Part shown: piece by piece, positions 54,713 to 64,000 of the stretch
How the letters are laid out: each line of letters opens with the position of its first letter
How positions within the stretch are numbered: position 1 is the first letter of the stretch
Assembly (NCBI RefSeq): GCF_007827815.1
Contig: NZ_VITH01000008.1
Span: 344,910 to 408,909 of the forward strand
From: Azospirillum brasilense
Lineage (GTDB): Bacteria > Pseudomonadota > Alphaproteobacteria > Azospirillales > Azospirillaceae
Direction of reading: 5' to 3'
Length of the DNA stretch: 64,000 nt
Translations under genes and position numbers: made by a program
Notes under the pieces: model-generated
What the model was told of the DNA's origin: nothing
Database searches by the model: none
The model's input: the letters and a program-made list of their open reading frames with translations, nothing else

Positions 54713-55192
54713 TCAGTCTCGCTTCTGCCTTTTGTACAAATCGATGAGCGCCTCGCGGACCGGCGCCGGAAGGCGCGCGGGACGTCCGGCCCGGTTACCG
54801 GTCAAATTGATCATCGCCAGTTGAATCTCCGCCCGCGCGAGGTCGCGACCGTCGCGACGGGCAAGTTGTGCAACTGCGAAGGAGGCACCGCCGGTATCGG
54901 TGATTCGCGTCACCACTTCAAGCGTATCCTCGAGCTTTGCGGGAGCGACAAAATCGATCTCCGCCCGTCGTACCGCAAATGACACACCGTCGCTTTCGGC
55001 CAGCCCGGCGTTGGTGAATCCGGTCAGCCGCAGCATCTCGGTGCGCGCCCGCTCGAAGAAGCGCAGGTAGTTGGCGTGATAGACCAGCCCCCCGGCGTCC
55101 GTGTCCTCGTAGTAGACCCGCAAGCGCAGCCTGTGCTGCGCGTTCTCGTCAAACCAGCCCGAGAGATTTGCCGCCCCAAGGCCGTCAGACAT
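54713..55192 (-). CDS. ybgC: Tol-Pal-associated acyl-CoA thioesterase YbgC
   Basis: The 159-residue hot-dog-fold thioesterase has the catalytic segment [26 protein letters not shown] with the active-site aspartate. It hydrolyses short acyl-CoA or acyl-ACP and is almost always the first gene of tol-pal operons. Its start overlaps the ruvB 3' end by eight bases, joining the ruv and tol sets. Confidence 0.95.
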   Translation of the reverse strand: MSDGLGAANLSGWFDENAQHRLRLRVYYEDTDAGGLVYHANYLRFFERARTEMLRLTGFTNAGLAESDGVSFAVRRAEIDFVAPAKLEDTLEVVTRITDTGGASFAVAQLARRDGRDLARAEIQLAMINLTGNRAGRPARLPAPVREALIDLYKRQKRD

Positions 55193-56276
55193 CGCCGTCC
55201 TCCGGGTCCGGGTTGGCCTCCGACAGCCGGTCCAGCAGGTCGAACTGGCGGGTCGGCGCCGACGGCGGGTTGAGGCCGAGATAGCGGAAGCCCTGGTCGG
55301 TCAGCATGCGCCCGCGCGGCGTGCGCTGCAGGAAGCCCTGCTGGATCAGGTAGGGTTCCACCACCTCCTCCAGCACGTCGCGCTGCTCGCCGAGCGCTGC
55401 GCCCAGCGTGTCCACGCCCACCGGGCCGCCGTTGTAGTTGTTGGCGATGATGCCGAGATAGCGCCGGTCCATGCTGTCGAGGCCGAGCCGGTCGACCTCC
55501 AGCCGGGTCAGGGCGGCGTCGGCGATGCGCGCGTCCACCTCCGGCACGCCGGCCACCGAGGCGAAGTCGCGCACCCGGCGCAGCAGCCGCCCCGACACGC
55601 GCGGCGTCCCGCGCGAGCGGTTGGCGATCTCCCGCGCCCCTTCCGGCGTGATGAGCATGTTGAACACGGCCGCGGCGCGGCGGACGATCAGCTCCAGCTC
55701 GTCCGGCTCGTAGAACTGCAGCCGCACGGGGATGCCGAACCGCTCGCGCAGAGGGCGCGTGATCAGGCCCGAGCGCGTGGTCGCGCCGACCAGCGTGAAG
55801 GGCGGCAGGTCGATCCGGATGGACCGCGCCGACGGGCCTTCGCCGATGATGAGGTCGAGCTGGAAATCCTCCATGGCGGGATAGAGCACCTCTTCCACGG
55901 CGGGATTAAGGCGATGAATCTCGTCGATGAAGAGGACGTCGTGCGGCTGCAGGTTGGTCAGCAGAGCGGCGAGGTCGCCGGCCCGCGCGATGACCGGACC
56001 GGAGGTCGCGCGGAAGCCCACCCCCAGCTCGCGCGAGACGATCTGGGCCAGCGTCGTCTTGCCCAGGCCCGGCGGGCCGAACAGCAGCACATGGTCCAGC
56101 GCCTCGCCGCGGGAACGGGCGGCCTGGATGAAGATCGACAGGTTCTCGCGCGCCTGCCGCTGGCCGATGAACTCGGCGAGCGAGAGAGGGCGGATCGAGG
56201 CTTCGCCGGAATCGCCGGCGCCCCGCCCCGGCTGCACCAGCCGGTCGGGATCGGAGCCGTTCTGGTCGGCGGTCAT
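55185..56276 (-). CDS. ruvB: Holliday junction DNA helicase RuvB
   Basis: The 363-residue AAA+ motor drives branch migration. Walker A is [17 protein letters not shown], Walker B/sensor is [16 protein letters not shown], and [20 protein letters not shown] follows with the arginine finger. The C-terminal winged helix has [14 protein letters not shown] and [16 protein letters not shown]. It overlaps ruvA by four bases. Confidence 0.98.
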   Translation of the reverse strand: MTADQNGSDPDRLVQPGRGAGDSGEASIRPLSLAEFIGQRQARENLSIFIQAARSRGEALDHVLLFGPPGLGKTTLAQIVSRELGVGFRATSGPVIARAGDLAALLTNLQPHDVLFIDEIHRLNPAVEEVLYPAMEDFQLDLIIGEGPSARSIRIDLPPFTLVGATTRSGLITRPLRERFGIPVRLQFYEPDELELIVRRAAAVFNMLITPEGAREIANRSRGTPRVSGRLLRRVRDFASVAGVPEVDARIADAALTRLEVDRLGLDSMDRRYLGIIANNYNGGPVGVDTLGAALGEQRDVLEEVVEPYLIQQGFLQRTPRGRMLTDQGFRYLGLNPPSAPTRQFDLLDRLSEANPDPEDGDV

Positions 56277-56899
56277 TGGCTGAGTTCCTTAAGGCCATGG
56301 CGGATCAGCTCCGACACGCCGGCCCCGTCGCCCAGCTTGCGCCCGGCGGCCACGACGGCGCCGAACGCCTCAGATCGCCCGTAGCCGAGGTTGACGAGGG
56401 CCGAGACGGCGTCCGCCATGACCATGTTGTCGGGGCCGCCCGCCGCCGGCGCCGCCTTGCCGCCCGCCGCCGGGGCGGCGGCCGAGGCGCCGAGGGTGAG
56501 GTTGCCCACCTTGTCCTTCAACTCGTTGACGATGCGCGCGGCCACCTTCGGCCCCACGCCGTCGGCGCGGGTGAGCGCCGTCTTGTCCTGCGCCGCGATG
56601 GCGCGGGTGAGCTGGTCGGGATCGAGCACGCCGAGAATCGACAAAGCGAGGCGCGAGCCGACGCCCTGGATGGTGGTCAGCAGCCGGAACCAGTCGCGCT
56701 CGCCGGCATCGGCGAAGCCATAGAGGGTGATCCGGTCGTCGCGGATGAAGGTCTCGACGACCAGCGCCCGCCGCTCCCCCACCGCCATGCGCGACAGCGT
56801 GCGGTTGGAGCAGGCGACCTGATAGCCGACCCCGTTGACGTCCACCACCACCCAGTCGGTCCCGACCGAATCCACGACACCGGTGAGCTTGGCGATCAT
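56273..56899 (-). CDS. ruvA: Holliday junction protein RuvA
   Basis: The 208-residue junction-binding protein has the OB-fold N-terminus [28 protein letters not shown], helix-hairpin-helix motifs ([30 protein letters not shown]), an Ala/Gly linker, and the RuvB-binding domain III ([20 protein letters not shown]). Its start overlaps the ruvC-DUF559 stop (ATGA). Confidence 0.98.
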   Translation of the reverse strand: MIAKLTGVVDSVGTDWVVVDVNGVGYQVACSNRTLSRMAVGERRALVVETFIRDDRITLYGFADAGERDWFRLLTTIQGVGSRLALSILGVLDPDQLTRAIAAQDKTALTRADGVGPKVAARIVNELKDKVGNLTLGASAAAPAAGGKAAPAAGGPDNMVMADAVSALVNLGYGRSEAFGAVVAAGRKLGDGAGVSELIRHGLKELSQ

Positions 56900-57978
56900 G
56901 GGGAATTCTCCTTGTCCCTCAAACGCTGGAGGGGATCACGGCGCAACACGGTGGTCGCGGAAAGCGCCGTGCGGATGGTTTCGAGAACGCCTTCCAGATT
57001 GTCGTTCACGTCGTTGTTCCAGAAGCGCAGCACGCGGAAACCGGCCTGTTCCAGCATGCGCGTCCGGCGCTCGTCATAGGGCGCCTGATCGGCGTGCTGT
57101 CCGCTGTCCAGTTCGATCACCAACCGATGGTCGTGCGCGACAAAATCTACGATGAAGCCGACAATGGGTTCCTGCCGACGGAATTTGGCCCCCATCTGCG
57201 CGTTCCGCAAACGTTGCCATACGATCTTTTCCACCTCGGTGGAATCGCGCCGCATTTGCACGGCTCGATTGGTGTGCAAAGGCGCCGGCTTGTCCTTTGC
57301 TACCGGCAACAATACTCCCTCTCCCCTCTGGGGAGAGGGTTGGGGTGAGGGGGTTGCGCGTGTGCCGGACGCACCGCGCCGCGCATCCCCCTCACCCGGC
57401 CCTTCGGGCCACCCTCTCCCGGGGCGGGAGAGGGATTGGTCACCCCCCCGCCGCCACATCTGCCAGCTCGCGCGGTGATGCGCGTGGCAGATCGCCACGG
57501 CGAGCGCGTCCGCGGCGTCCGGCGTGGTGATGGTGCAGCCGGGAAGCAGCAGGCGCACCATGGCCTGAACCTGCGTCTTGTCGGCCCGGCCCTGCCCCAC
57601 CACGGCCTTCTTCACCATGTTGTTGGCGTATTCCGCCACCGACAGCCCGGCCAGCGCCGGGACCAGCAGGGCCACCGCCCGCGCCTGCCCCAGCTTCAGC
57701 GTGGAGACCGCGTTGTTGTTGACGAAGGTCTCCTCCACCGCCGCCTCGTCGGGGCGGTAGCGCTCCAGCACCTGGGTCAGCGCGTCGTGGATCTGGCACA
57801 GCCGTTCGGCCAGCGGACGGTCGCCGTCGGAATGGACGGCGCCGTCCGCCACATGGGTCAGCCGGTTGCCGGACACGTCGATGACGCCCCAGCCGGTGTG
57901 GCGGAGGCCGGGGTCCAGCCCCAACAGGCGTACGGGCGGCTGCTGCGCCGCCCCGCTCCTTCCGGCCTGCCCAAGCAC
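56896..57978 (-). CDS. ruvC: RuvC resolvase fused in frame to a DUF559 nuclease-like domain
   Basis: Residues about 15-172 are a complete RuvC with catalytic acids D22 ([10 protein letters not shown]), E82 (AAVEETF), D154 and D157 ([10 protein letters not shown]). Instead of stopping near residue 172, the frame runs through about 55 residues encoded by a dispersed palindromic repeat (low-complexity G/P/R/S). It then enters a DUF559 endonuclease-like domain at about 240-345 ([41 protein letters not shown]). That fold is of the Vsr/PD-(D/E)xK type. The GTG start at 57978 has GGAGGG seven bases upstream. Normal RuvC has about 170 residues; this one has 360. No frameshift is needed, so the fusion is real in this assembly. 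Confidence 0.9.
   Translation of the reverse strand: MLGQAGRSGAAQQPPVRLLGLDPGLRHTGWGVIDVSGNRLTHVADGAVHSDGDRPLAERLCQIHDALTQVLERYRPDEAAVEETFVNNNAVSTLKLGQARAVALLVPALAGLSVAEYANNMVKKAVVGQGRADKTQVQAMVRLLLPGCTITTPDAADALAVAICHAHHRASWQMWRRGGDQSLSRPGRGWPEGPGEGDARRGASGTRATPSPQPSPQRGEGVLLPVAKDKPAPLHTNRAVQMRRDSTEVEKIVWQRLRNAQMGAKFRRQEPIVGFIVDFVAHDHRLVIELDSGQHADQAPYDERRTRMLEQAGFRVLRFWNNDVNDNLEGVLETIRTALSATTVLRRDPLQRLRDKENSP
57317..57434. repeat. Dispersed palindromic repeat inside ruvC-DUF559 (copy D)
   Basis: The 118-bp element is bounded by two hairpins: a perfect 10-bp stem CCCTCTCCCC-TCT-GGGGAGAGGG (57317-57339) and a perfect 9-bp stem CCCTCTCCC-GGGGC-GGGAGAGGG (57412-57434). Between them GGTGAGGGGG and CCCCCTCACC are inverted. 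Related in sequence to copies A-C but of a different subtype. Confidence 0.82.
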
Positions 57979-58007
57979 CCCGGTTCCCTCCGCTCCGCGG
58001 CCTGAAA

Positions 58008-58760
58008 TCAGGCCGTCAGCTTCTGCATCAGCTCGTCGGAGATGTCGAAGTTGCCTTCGACGGTCTGGACGTCGTCGTTGTCCTCCAGCACGTCCAGCAG
58101 CTTCATCAGGCTGGCGGCGGCGTCCTCGGACGGGGCGACGGTGTTCAGCGGCTTCCAGGTCAGGCGCGCGCTTTCCGCACCGCCGAACTTGGCCTCCAGC
58201 GCGTCGCGCACGATCGCGAAATTCTCCACCGTGGTGGTGACCTCGTGACCGTTCTCGTCGGACGCCACGTCCTCGGCACCGGCCTCAAGCGCCACCTCGA
58301 ACACGGCGTCCGCAGCCGCGGCGGCGGCCGGGTAGTAGATCGCGCCGACGCGGCTGAACATGAAGCTGACCGAGTTCGTCTCGCCCAGCGAGCCGCCGTA
58401 CTTAGTGAAGGCCGAGCGCACTTCCGACGCCGTGCGGTTGCGGTTGTCGGTCAGCGCCTCGACGATCAGCGCGACGCCGCCGGGACCGTAGCCCTCGTAC
58501 CGCACCTCGTCGTAGTTCGCGTCGTCGCCACCGCCGGGCGTGCCCTGCTTGATCGCGCGGTCGATGCGGTCGCGCGGCATGTTCTGCACGCGGGCCGCGG
58601 TGATCGCGGCGCGCAGGCGCGGGTTGGCCGCCGGGTCCGGCAGGCCGCCCTTGGCCGCCACGGTGATCTCGCGGGCGAGCTTGTTGAAGATCTTCGACCG
58701 CTTGGCGTCCTGCGCGCCTTTGCGGTGCATGATGTTCTTGAATTGGCTATGACCGGCCAT
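58008..58760 (-). CDS. yebC: YebC/PmpR-family protein
   Basis: The 250-residue conserved protein starts [20 protein letters not shown] and contains the family's [21 protein letters not shown] and [14 protein letters not shown]. YebC proteins bind DNA as regulators, and some act on ribosomes stalled at polyproline; which applies here is not clear. It lies 29 bases upstream of ruvC and is probably the first gene of the yebC-ruvCAB-tol transcript. Confidence 0.96.
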   Translation of the reverse strand: MAGHSQFKNIMHRKGAQDAKRSKIFNKLAREITVAAKGGLPDPAANPRLRAAITAARVQNMPRDRIDRAIKQGTPGGGDDANYDEVRYEGYGPGGVALIVEALTDNRNRTASEVRSAFTKYGGSLGETNSVSFMFSRVGAIYYPAAAAAADAVFEVALEAGAEDVASDENGHEVTTTVENFAIVRDALEAKFGGAESARLTWKPLNTVAPSEDAAASLMKLLDVLEDNDDVQTVEGNFDISDELMQKLTA

Positions 58761-58961
58761 GCGTCGAACGAGCCCCAGATGGATTCAAAGAGACAAAGGT
58801 CTTGTGAAACAGCTTGGAAAGCGGTGGGACACATGTACCAGCCTTTGTGCGCCACCGCACGCCTTCGGCGCCGGAGACGACACCTACCCATATAGAAAGT
58901 CAATATGGCAGTATTGGGGCGCCCCTTTTGCGCCCCGCGGAACCGGAACCGGCGGCGCCGC

Positions 58962-59783
58962 TCAGCCCCGGACCGGCATGGACTGGCTCAGCCGCCCGCC
59001 CAACCGAACCGGCTGGATGCTGGTCGCGAGGCCGGTGCGGTCGTCCGTCTCGACGTAGCAGCCGCAGACGGTGCCCTCGCCTTCCGCCGGGCTCAATCGC
59101 TCGGTCGGCAGCTTGCGGATCAGCTTGGCCATGGCGACTTCCTTCTTCATGCCGATGGCGCTGTCGTAGTCGCCGCACATGCCGGCGTCGGTCAGATAGG
59201 CGGTGCCGCCCCTCATCACCACATGGTCCGCCGTCGGGACATGGCTGTGCGTGCCGACCACCAGCGAGGCGCGGCCGTCGCAGAAATGGCCCATGATCAT
59301 CTTCTCGCTGGTCGCCTCGCCATGGACGTCGACCAGGATGGCGTCGGCGCCGTTGGGGCCCAGCCGGTGGGCGCGCAGCACCCGGTCCACCGCCACGAAG
59401 GGGTCGTCCATCGGGTCCATGAACAGGCGCAGCATCACGTTCATGACCAGCACCTTGCGCCCGCCCCGCGCCTGCAGCAGCACGAAGCCGCGCCCCGGCG
59501 TCCCTTCCGGGTAGTTCAGCGGGCGGATGATGCGCGGCTGCTGGTCGATCGCCGCGACCAGTTCCTTCTGGTCCCAGGAATGGTTGCCCAGCGTCACCAC
59601 GTCGACGCCGGCGGCGAAGAACTCCTCGGCGATCTTCACGGTGATGCCGAAGCCGCCGGCGGCGTTCTCGCCGTTGACCACGGTCAGGTCGGGGTCGAGC
59701 CGCTCGCGCAATGTCGGCATGTGCGCGATCACCGCGTCGCGTCCCGACCGCCCCACCACATCACCGAGAAACAAAAGCCGCAT
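58962..59783 (-). CDS. YmdB-type calcineurin-like phosphoesterase
   Basis: The 273-residue metallophosphoesterase of the TIGR00282/YmdB family starts MRLLFLGDVVGRSGRDAV, with VVNGENAAGG, TLGNHSWD, and GTHSHVPTADHVV as further metal ligands. Bacillus YmdB hydrolyses cyclic nucleotides and affects biofilm and RNA turnover; the alphaproteobacterial role is undefined. The ATG at 59783 is preferred to a TTG at 59792. It begins 12 bases after the stop of the cyclo-ligase gene. Confidence 0.92.
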   Translation of the reverse strand: MRLLFLGDVVGRSGRDAVIAHMPTLRERLDPDLTVVNGENAAGGFGITVKIAEEFFAAGVDVVTLGNHSWDQKELVAAIDQQPRIIRPLNYPEGTPGRGFVLLQARGGRKVLVMNVMLRLFMDPMDDPFVAVDRVLRAHRLGPNGADAILVDVHGEATSEKMIMGHFCDGRASLVVGTHSHVPTADHVVMRGGTAYLTDAGMCGDYDSAIGMKKEVAMAKLIRKLPTERLSPAEGEGTVCGCYVETDDRTGLATSIQPVRLGGRLSQSMPVRG

Positions 59784-59795
59784 CGTCCCCAACCT

Positions 59796-60404
59796 TCACT
59801 GCGCAAAGCGGAGCGTCTCGCGCTCCGTCAGAATCCAATCGAGCCGCTCATCGTGCGCCCCATGGGGCACCGCGTCCATCTCCTGAGCGGCGAAGGCCAT
59901 GCCGACCGCCAGGACCGGGCGGATCGCGCGCAAGGCGTCCAGCGTCCGGTCGTAGTAGCCGGCGCCGTAGCCCAGCCGATGCCCGCTGCGGTCGAAGGCC
60001 AGCATCGGCACCAGCAGCACCGCCGGCACGACCTCGGGCCGGTCGGCGCCCGGCTCCTGGATGCCGTAGCGGCCGGCGGCCAACGGCAGCGCCGGGTCCC
60101 AGTCGCGGAAGGTCAGCGCCTGCCCGCGCGGCCCGGACACCGGAAGCGCGATGGAGCGCCCGCCCGCCTTGATCCCACCCGATCTAAGATGGAGCAGCAA
60201 AGGCCGCGCGTCGAGTTCCGAACCGAGCGGCCAATAGCCGGCGACCGGCCCATCGGGGAGAATCCCCGGCCGGACCAGCGCCTCCAGGAAGCGGTCGCGC
60301 AGGGCATCCGCGGCAAAAGCGCGCATCCGGTCGTCGCTGAGGGAATCGCGCCGGGCGCGCGCCTGGGCTCGGGCGGCATCCTTGGCCGCGCGCGGGTCGG
60401 TCAT
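59796..60404 (-). CDS. fau: 5-formyltetrahydrofolate cyclo-ligase
   Basis: The 202-residue enzyme converts 5-formyl-THF to 5,10-methenyl-THF with ATP. Motifs are AGYWPLGSELDARPLL, and VPMLAFDRSGHRLGYGAGYYDRTL, the ATP- and substrate-binding loop. The start at 60404 (MTDPRAAKD) matches family length; the frame stays open into the 6S RNA candidate and would be non-family there. The 6S-fau order is typical. Confidence 0.95.
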   Translation of the reverse strand: MTDPRAAKDAARAQARARRDSLSDDRMRAFAADALRDRFLEALVRPGILPDGPVAGYWPLGSELDARPLLLHLRSGGIKAGGRSIALPVSGPRGQALTFRDWDPALPLAAGRYGIQEPGADRPEVVPAVLLVPMLAFDRSGHRLGYGAGYYDRTLDALRAIRPVLAVGMAFAAQEMDAVPHGAHDERLDWILTERETLRFAQ

Positions 60405-60449
60405 CGTCGCCTGGAAAGGTCGGGGAAATTCGGGGGAAAGGCGGAAGGT

Positions 60450-60590
60450 GCCGCCTTGGCCGTTGGCATTGCTTATCCTCCATGACCTGCAGAGCAGGTG
60501 GGCGCCGTGTAACCGGACCAGGGTCCGGACAGGGACAGCTCCCGAGAGTCTAAGATTATCGGCCCTGGGGATTATTGCGACCTGACGAAC
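60450..60590 (-). ncRNA. ssrS: Probable 6S RNA
   Basis: The position between zapA and the cyclo-ligase gene is where alphaproteobacteria, like enterics, carry 6S RNA, which binds sigma-70 RNA polymerase. The minus-strand sequence folds into an apical hairpin (CCGGA / TCCGG around 60514-60530), has unpaired-looking flanks of a central bubble, and an ACCTGC-TCT-GCAGGT hairpin. A 7-bp hairpin (AAGGCGG / CCGCCTT, 60438-60457) followed by TCCCCC may mark its 3' end. The ends are approximate, and the call rests largely on synteny. Confidence 0.6.
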
Positions 60591-60616
60591 CAGGCAGCGA
60601 CCTTCCATTCACTAAC

Positions 60617-60931
60617 TTAAGCGCGCTCGAGCCGCGCGGCAACCTCTTCGATGCGCAAAGCGACATTGTCCACGGCGGCGGCCACCTCGGCCTCATTGAC
60701 CGTGGACAGCGGGGCGAGGCCGCGGCCGGCCATGACGTCCTGCATCTCGTCGGCCATGACGATGGCGGTCAGCACGAGCATCTGCGCCTCCGACCCGGAT
60801 TTCCCGCCGCCGGTCACCTGCTTCAGCTTGGCGTCCACGAAGCCGGCCAGCTCACGCAGGCGGGCCTCCTGGCCGTCCTGGCAGAAGACGCGGTAGGCAC
60901 GCCCGTTCACCTCGATGTCCACCTGGGCCAT
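60617..60931 (-). CDS. zapA: Cell division protein ZapA
   Basis: The 104-residue protein begins AQVDIEVNGRAYRVFCQDGQE, the usual ZapA fold that binds FtsZ and promotes filament bundling at mid-cell. A C-terminal helix (INEAEVAAAVDNVALRIEEVA-like region) forms the coiled-coil tetramer. The gene is three bases after the coiled-coil gene upstream, so they are co-transcribed, and it precedes the 6S RNA candidate. Confidence 0.93.
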   Translation of the reverse strand: MAQVDIEVNGRAYRVFCQDGQEARLRELAGFVDAKLKQVTGGGKSGSEAQMLVLTAIVMADEMQDVMAGRGLAPLSTVNEAEVAAAVDNVALRIEEVAARLERA

Positions 60932-60934
60932 GGC

Positions 60935-61159
60935 TTAATTCTCCAGAACCGCTTCGAGACGACCAATGGCCGCCTCCAGACGCTTCGACACGGTTTCCGC
61001 GTTCTCCTGGGCGCGCGCCTGTTCGATGCGCGCCTCGCGCAGGGACTCGCTCAGCTCCTGCTCGCGCTTGGCCACCCGTTCCTCGCGGGCGCACGCGGCA
61101 TGCTCCAGACGATCCACGGCCTTGGAGAGGCGGTCGAGCGAGGCTTTCAGGGAATCCAT
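60935..61159 (-). CDS. Small coiled-coil protein, DUF4164-like
   Basis: The 74-residue product is one continuous heptad-patterned helix ([20 protein letters not shown] onwards to [11 protein letters not shown]). Proteins of this type commonly precede zapA in alphaproteobacteria and may act with it, perhaps as a ZapB-like partner; that is inference. The ATG at 61159 gives the usual length. Confidence 0.82.
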   Translation of the reverse strand: MDSLKASLDRLSKAVDRLEHAACAREERVAKREQELSESLREARIEQARAQENAETVSKRLEAAIGRLEAVLEN

Positions 61160-61481
61160 GGGCGGGGGAACCTTGACGGACGGATGGACGGCGGGCGGGC
61201 CGCATGTTCGCACATGCATAAAATGCCGAGCGCTACAGTTGGGCCGGCCACGCCGCCCCGTCAACCGGAATTACGCCGCAGTTCACGGTGGAAATGGCGC
61301 CGTCACAATGCGCCGGAAGCCGGACCGCCATCCCCATTCCCGGGTTGACCTGCGCACACGGGTTCTGCATGGTGCGCGCGTCCTGCGGGAAGCCTTGTTT
61401 CCCGCCCAATCGGTGTTGCCCGACCCCATTCGGCCCCGCTGCCCGCCTGCCCACGGGAACATTCTTCAGGAACCCTGCCCG
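61160..61481. promoter_or_regulatory. Divergent intergenic region between the zapA operon and tkt
   Basis: This 322-base gap holds the promoters for both directions. A perfect inverted repeat GCATGT-TCGC-ACATGC lies at 61202-61217 next to an AT-rich patch and could be an operator or a hairpin. For tkt, TTGACC at 61345-61350 is the best -35-like hexamer, but the matching -10 (CATGGT) is poor. No small gene is convincing here. Confidence 0.45.
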
Positions 61482-63494
61482 ATGTCCGCTGCTTCCGCCG
61501 CCACCCCGCCCGCCCCCATCACCACCATGGCGAACGCCATCCGCGCGCTGTCCATGGACGCGGTGGAGGCCGCGAAGTCCGGCCACCCCGGCATGCCGAT
61601 GGGCATGGCCGACGTGGCCACGGTGCTGTTCACGCGCTTCCTGAAGTTCAACCCGAAGCAGCCGGCCTGGGCCGACCGCGACCGCTTCATCCTGTCGGCC
61701 GGCCACGGCTCGATGCTGATCTACTCGCTGGGCTACCTGACCGGCTATGAGCGGATGACCATCGACGAGCTGAAGCGCTTCCGCCAGCTCGGCAGCCTGA
61801 CGCCGGGCCACCCCGAGGTCGACCCCTCCCTCGGCATCGAGATGACCACCGGCCCGCTGGGCCAGGGCGTCTCCACCGCCGTCGGCTTCGCCCTGGCGGA
61901 GCGGATCACCAACGCCCGCTTCGGCGACGACCTGATCAACCACTTCACCTACGTCATCGCCTCGGACGGCGACCTGATGGAGGGCGTCAGCCACGAGGCC
62001 TGCTCGCTGGCCGGCCATCTCGGGCTGAACCGCCTGATCGTGCTGTGGGACGACAACCACATCTCCATCGACGGCTCGACCGACCTCAGCTTCACCGACG
62101 ACACGCCGGCCCGCTTCCGCTCCTACGGCTGGAACACGACGGCCGTCGACGGCCACGATCCGGACGCCGTCGCCAAGGCCATCGAGGCCGCCCAGACCTC
62201 CGACAAGCCGACGCTGATCGCCTGCCGCACCATCATCGGCAAGGGCGCCCCGAACAAGGCCAACACCCACGGCTGCCACGGCTCGCCGCTGGGCGCCGAC
62301 GAGGTGGCCGCCACCCGTGAGAATCTCGGCTGGCCGCACGAGGCCTTCGTCGTCCCGCAGGACGTGCTGGACGCCTGGCGCGCCGCCGGCACCCGCGCCG
62401 ACGCCGCCTACGCCGACTGGGCGCAGCGCGTCGCGGCGATGGACCCGTCCGCCCGCAAGGCGTTCGAGGCGGCCATGGACCGTGGCGTTCCCGCCGGCCT
62501 GGACGAGCTGATCGCCGCCTTCAAGAAGAAGCTGTCGGAGGACAAGCCGAGCTGGGCGACCCGCGTCGCCTCGGGCAACGTGCTCGACGTCCTGGTCCCG
62601 GCGGTGCCGGAGATGATCGGCGGCTCCGCCGACCTGACCCCGTCGAACAACACCAAGGCGAAGAACACCGCCGACGTGAAGGGCCGCGGTGAGTTCAACG
62701 GCCGCTACGTCCGCTACGGCGTGCGCGAGCACGGCATGGCCACCGTCATGAACGGCATGGCGCTGCACGGCGGCGTCATTCCCTACGGCGGCACCTTCAT
62801 GCAGTTCGCCGACTACTGCCGCCCGTCGATCCGTCTCGCCGCGCTGATGAAGCAGCGCTCGATCTTCGTGATGACCCACGACTCGATCGGCCTCGGCGAG
62901 GACGGCCCGACCCACCAGCCGGTGGAGCATCTGGCCGCCCTGCGCGCCATCCCGAACCTGCTGACCCTGCGCCCGGCCGACGCCGTGGAGACCGCGGAGT
63001 GCTGGCAGATCGCGCTGGAGCGCGTCAACGGCCCGTCCGTCCTGGCGCTGACCCGCCAGAACGTGCCGACCCTGCGCACCGAGCACGCGGCGGAGAACCG
63101 TTCCGCCTGCGGCGGCTACGTGATCCAGGAGGCCGAGGGCGAGCGCAAGGTGACGCTGCTCGCCACCGGCTCGGAAGTCTCGCTGGCCGCCGAGGCCCGC
63201 AAGGCGCTGCAGGCCGAGGGCATCGGCGCCGCCGTGGTGTCGATCCCGAGCTTCGAGCTGTTCGAAGCGCAGGACGACGCCTACAAGGCCTCCGTGCTCG
63301 GCAGCGGCGTCCGCGTCGCGGTCGAGGCGGCCATCCGCCAGGGCTGGGACCGCTGGCTCGGCTATCCGGGCGCCACGGCCACCGCATTCGTCGGCATGAG
63401 CGGCTTCGGCGAGTCGGCTCCCTATCAGGAACTCTACAAGCACTTCGGCATCACCGCCGAGGCCGTGGTCGCCGCGGCGAAGGCGCGCCTGTAA
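61482..63494 (+). CDS. tkt: Transketolase
   Basis: The 670-residue thiamine-diphosphate enzyme moves two-carbon units in the pentose phosphate and Calvin pathways. The N-terminal [20 protein letters not shown], the TPP-binding [24 protein letters not shown] region ([13 protein letters not shown]), [19 protein letters not shown] and the C-terminal [14 protein letters not shown] are canonical. The ATG at 61482 fits; the frame is open far upstream without family sequence. It is followed by gap, as in central carbon operons. Confidence 0.97.
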   Translation: MSAASAATPPAPITTMANAIRALSMDAVEAAKSGHPGMPMGMADVATVLFTRFLKFNPKQPAWADRDRFILSAGHGSMLIYSLGYLTGYERMTIDELKRFRQLGSLTPGHPEVDPSLGIEMTTGPLGQGVSTAVGFALAERITNARFGDDLINHFTYVIASDGDLMEGVSHEACSLAGHLGLNRLIVLWDDNHISIDGSTDLSFTDDTPARFRSYGWNTTAVDGHDPDAVAKAIEAAQTSDKPTLIACRTIIGKGAPNKANTHGCHGSPLGADEVAATRENLGWPHEAFVVPQDVLDAWRAAGTRADAAYADWAQRVAAMDPSARKAFEAAMDRGVPAGLDELIAAFKKKLSEDKPSWATRVASGNVLDVLVPAVPEMIGGSADLTPSNNTKAKNTADVKGRGEFNGRYVRYGVREHGMATVMNGMALHGGVIPYGGTFMQFADYCRPSIRLAALMKQRSIFVMTHDSIGLGEDGPTHQPVEHLAALRAIPNLLTLRPADAVETAECWQIALERVNGPSVLALTRQNVPTLRTEHAAENRSACGGYVIQEAEGERKVTLLATGSEVSLAAEARKALQAEGIGAAVVSIPSFELFEAQDDAYKASVLGSGVRVAVEAAIRQGWDRWLGYPGATATAFVGMSGFGESAPYQELYKHFGITAEAVVAAAKARL

Positions 63495-63533
63495 AAGAGC
63501 GAGCCTTCGTGGGATCGGGCTCCGGGCCGACGG

Positions 63534-63560
63534 TCCGGGGCTGACAATTGCCGCCCCGGA
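63534..63560 (+). terminator. Hairpin between tkt and gap
   Basis: A perfect 7-bp stem TCCGGGG / CCCCGGA has a 13-base loop and no T-run. It may be a weak terminator or a processing site; transcription could continue into gap. Confidence 0.35.
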
Positions 63561-63638
63561 CCACACATCCGGGGCCGGGAGTGACCGCCCCAAGCCGGAT
63601 GGTTCGGGGTCGGGGAATGCCAGACTGGAGGAAAAACA

Positions 63639-64000
63639 ATGGCTGTTCGGGTAGCGATCAACGGTTTTGGCCGCATCGGCCGTCTGGTTCTGCGGGCCAT
63701 CTACGAGAGCGGCCGCAACGACGTGGAGGTCGTGGCGATCAACGACTTGGCCGACCTCAAGGCCAACGCCCACCTGCTGAAGTACGACAGCGTCCACGGC
63801 CGTTTCCCCGGCACCATCGAGACCCGCGACGGCGAGCTGATCGTCAACGGCCACTCGATCAAGGTCGTGCAGGAGCGTGACCCGGCCAAGCTGCCGTGGA
63901 AGGATCTGGGCATCCAGATCGCCATGGAATGCTCGGGCATCTTCACCAAGCGCGCCGACGCCGCCAAGCACCTGGAAGCGGGTGCCGAGAAGGTGCTGAT
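63639..64000 (+). CDS. gap: Glyceraldehyde-3-phosphate dehydrogenase (5' part, runs off window)
   Basis: The visible 120 residues are the N-terminal NAD-binding domain: [36 protein letters not shown] and [17 protein letters not shown]. The catalytic cysteine lies beyond the window end. The RBS GGAGG lies nine bases before the ATG at 63639. The enzyme acts in glycolysis and gluconeogenesis. The gene is incomplete only because the window ends. Confidence 0.96.
   Translation, partial: MAVRVAINGFGRIGRLVLRAIYESGRNDVEVVAINDLADLKANAHLLKYDSVHGRFPGTIETRDGELIVNGHSIKVVQERDPAKLPWKDLGIQIAMECSGIFTKRADAAKHLEAGAEKVL

Noticed and set aside
60966..61481. Long N-terminal extension of the transketolase frame
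   Set aside because: The extension crosses the divergent promoter region and the opposite-strand coiled-coil gene; the family N-terminus begins at 61482.

Overview
The window is high-GC DNA (by eye roughly two thirds G+C) with tightly packed genes, many four-base ATGA start/stop overlaps and no insertion sequence, phage gene or CRISPR array. Gene content points to a free-living alphaproteobacterium of the Rhodospirillales, most likely Azospirillum. Supporting signs are the yebC-ruvCAB-ybgC-tolQRAB-pal order, zapA and the 5-formyl-THF cyclo-ligase gene flanking a probable 6S RNA, murA next to a DUF2948 gene, several cytoplasmic chemoreceptors, and dispersed GC-rich palindromic repeats. The species cannot be proved from this sequence alone.

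Layout. 1-5.4 kb: two unknown small proteins, a SAM methyltransferase, a tiny ORF with an exceptional Shine-Dalgarno sequence, and the Lhr-like helicase/PdeM phosphoesterase repair pair. 5.4-11.8 kb: fasciclin protein divergent from a DNA photolyase, a Tat-exported PhoX phosphatase behind a possible Pho box, and a zur/G3E-GTPase zinc operon with a Zur-like operator. 11.8-16.8 kb: a polytopic membrane protein, a GlfT2-like glycosyltransferase, an anion permease and an MBL-fold hydrolase. 17-20 kb: two soluble chemoreceptors with the sensor domain at the C-terminus. 20-25.3 kb: CDF metal exporter, pdxH, a small lipoprotein, a CbpA-like DnaJ and an FtsH paralogue.

25.4-32.7 kb is the most distinctive block. 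A periplasmic binding protein is translationally coupled to a SiaA-like HAMP/PP2C phosphatase, followed by an OmpR-type regulator. Convergent to these are a histidine kinase, SiaC and SiaB, then a DUF3369 hybrid kinase. It looks like a Sia partner switch whose output is a two-component kinase rather than the diguanylate cyclase SiaD. 32.9-35.2 kb: an unknown three-gene set, two members being membrane-anchored coiled coils. 35.4-35.9 kb: a guanidine-II riboswitch with the guanidinium exporter gdx.

35.9-43.5 kb: SDR, OsmC, DUF2948, murA, GNAT, EamA permease, and asnB between two small unknown genes. 43.6-49.8 kb: a five-gene surface-polysaccharide operon (UDP-glucuronate 4-epimerase-like, GT4, WecA-like, epimerase, CapD/WbpM-like) ending in a strong terminator, then tRNA-Thr(GGU). 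50.3-58.8 kb, minus strand: yebC, ruvC, ruvA, ruvB, ybgC, tolQ, tolR, tolA, tolB, pal. Here ruvC reads in frame through a dispersed repeat into a DUF559 nuclease domain. 59-64 kb: ymdB-like phosphoesterase, 5-formyl-THF cyclo-ligase, 6S RNA candidate, zapA and a small coiled-coil gene, then tkt and the 5' part of gap running off the window.
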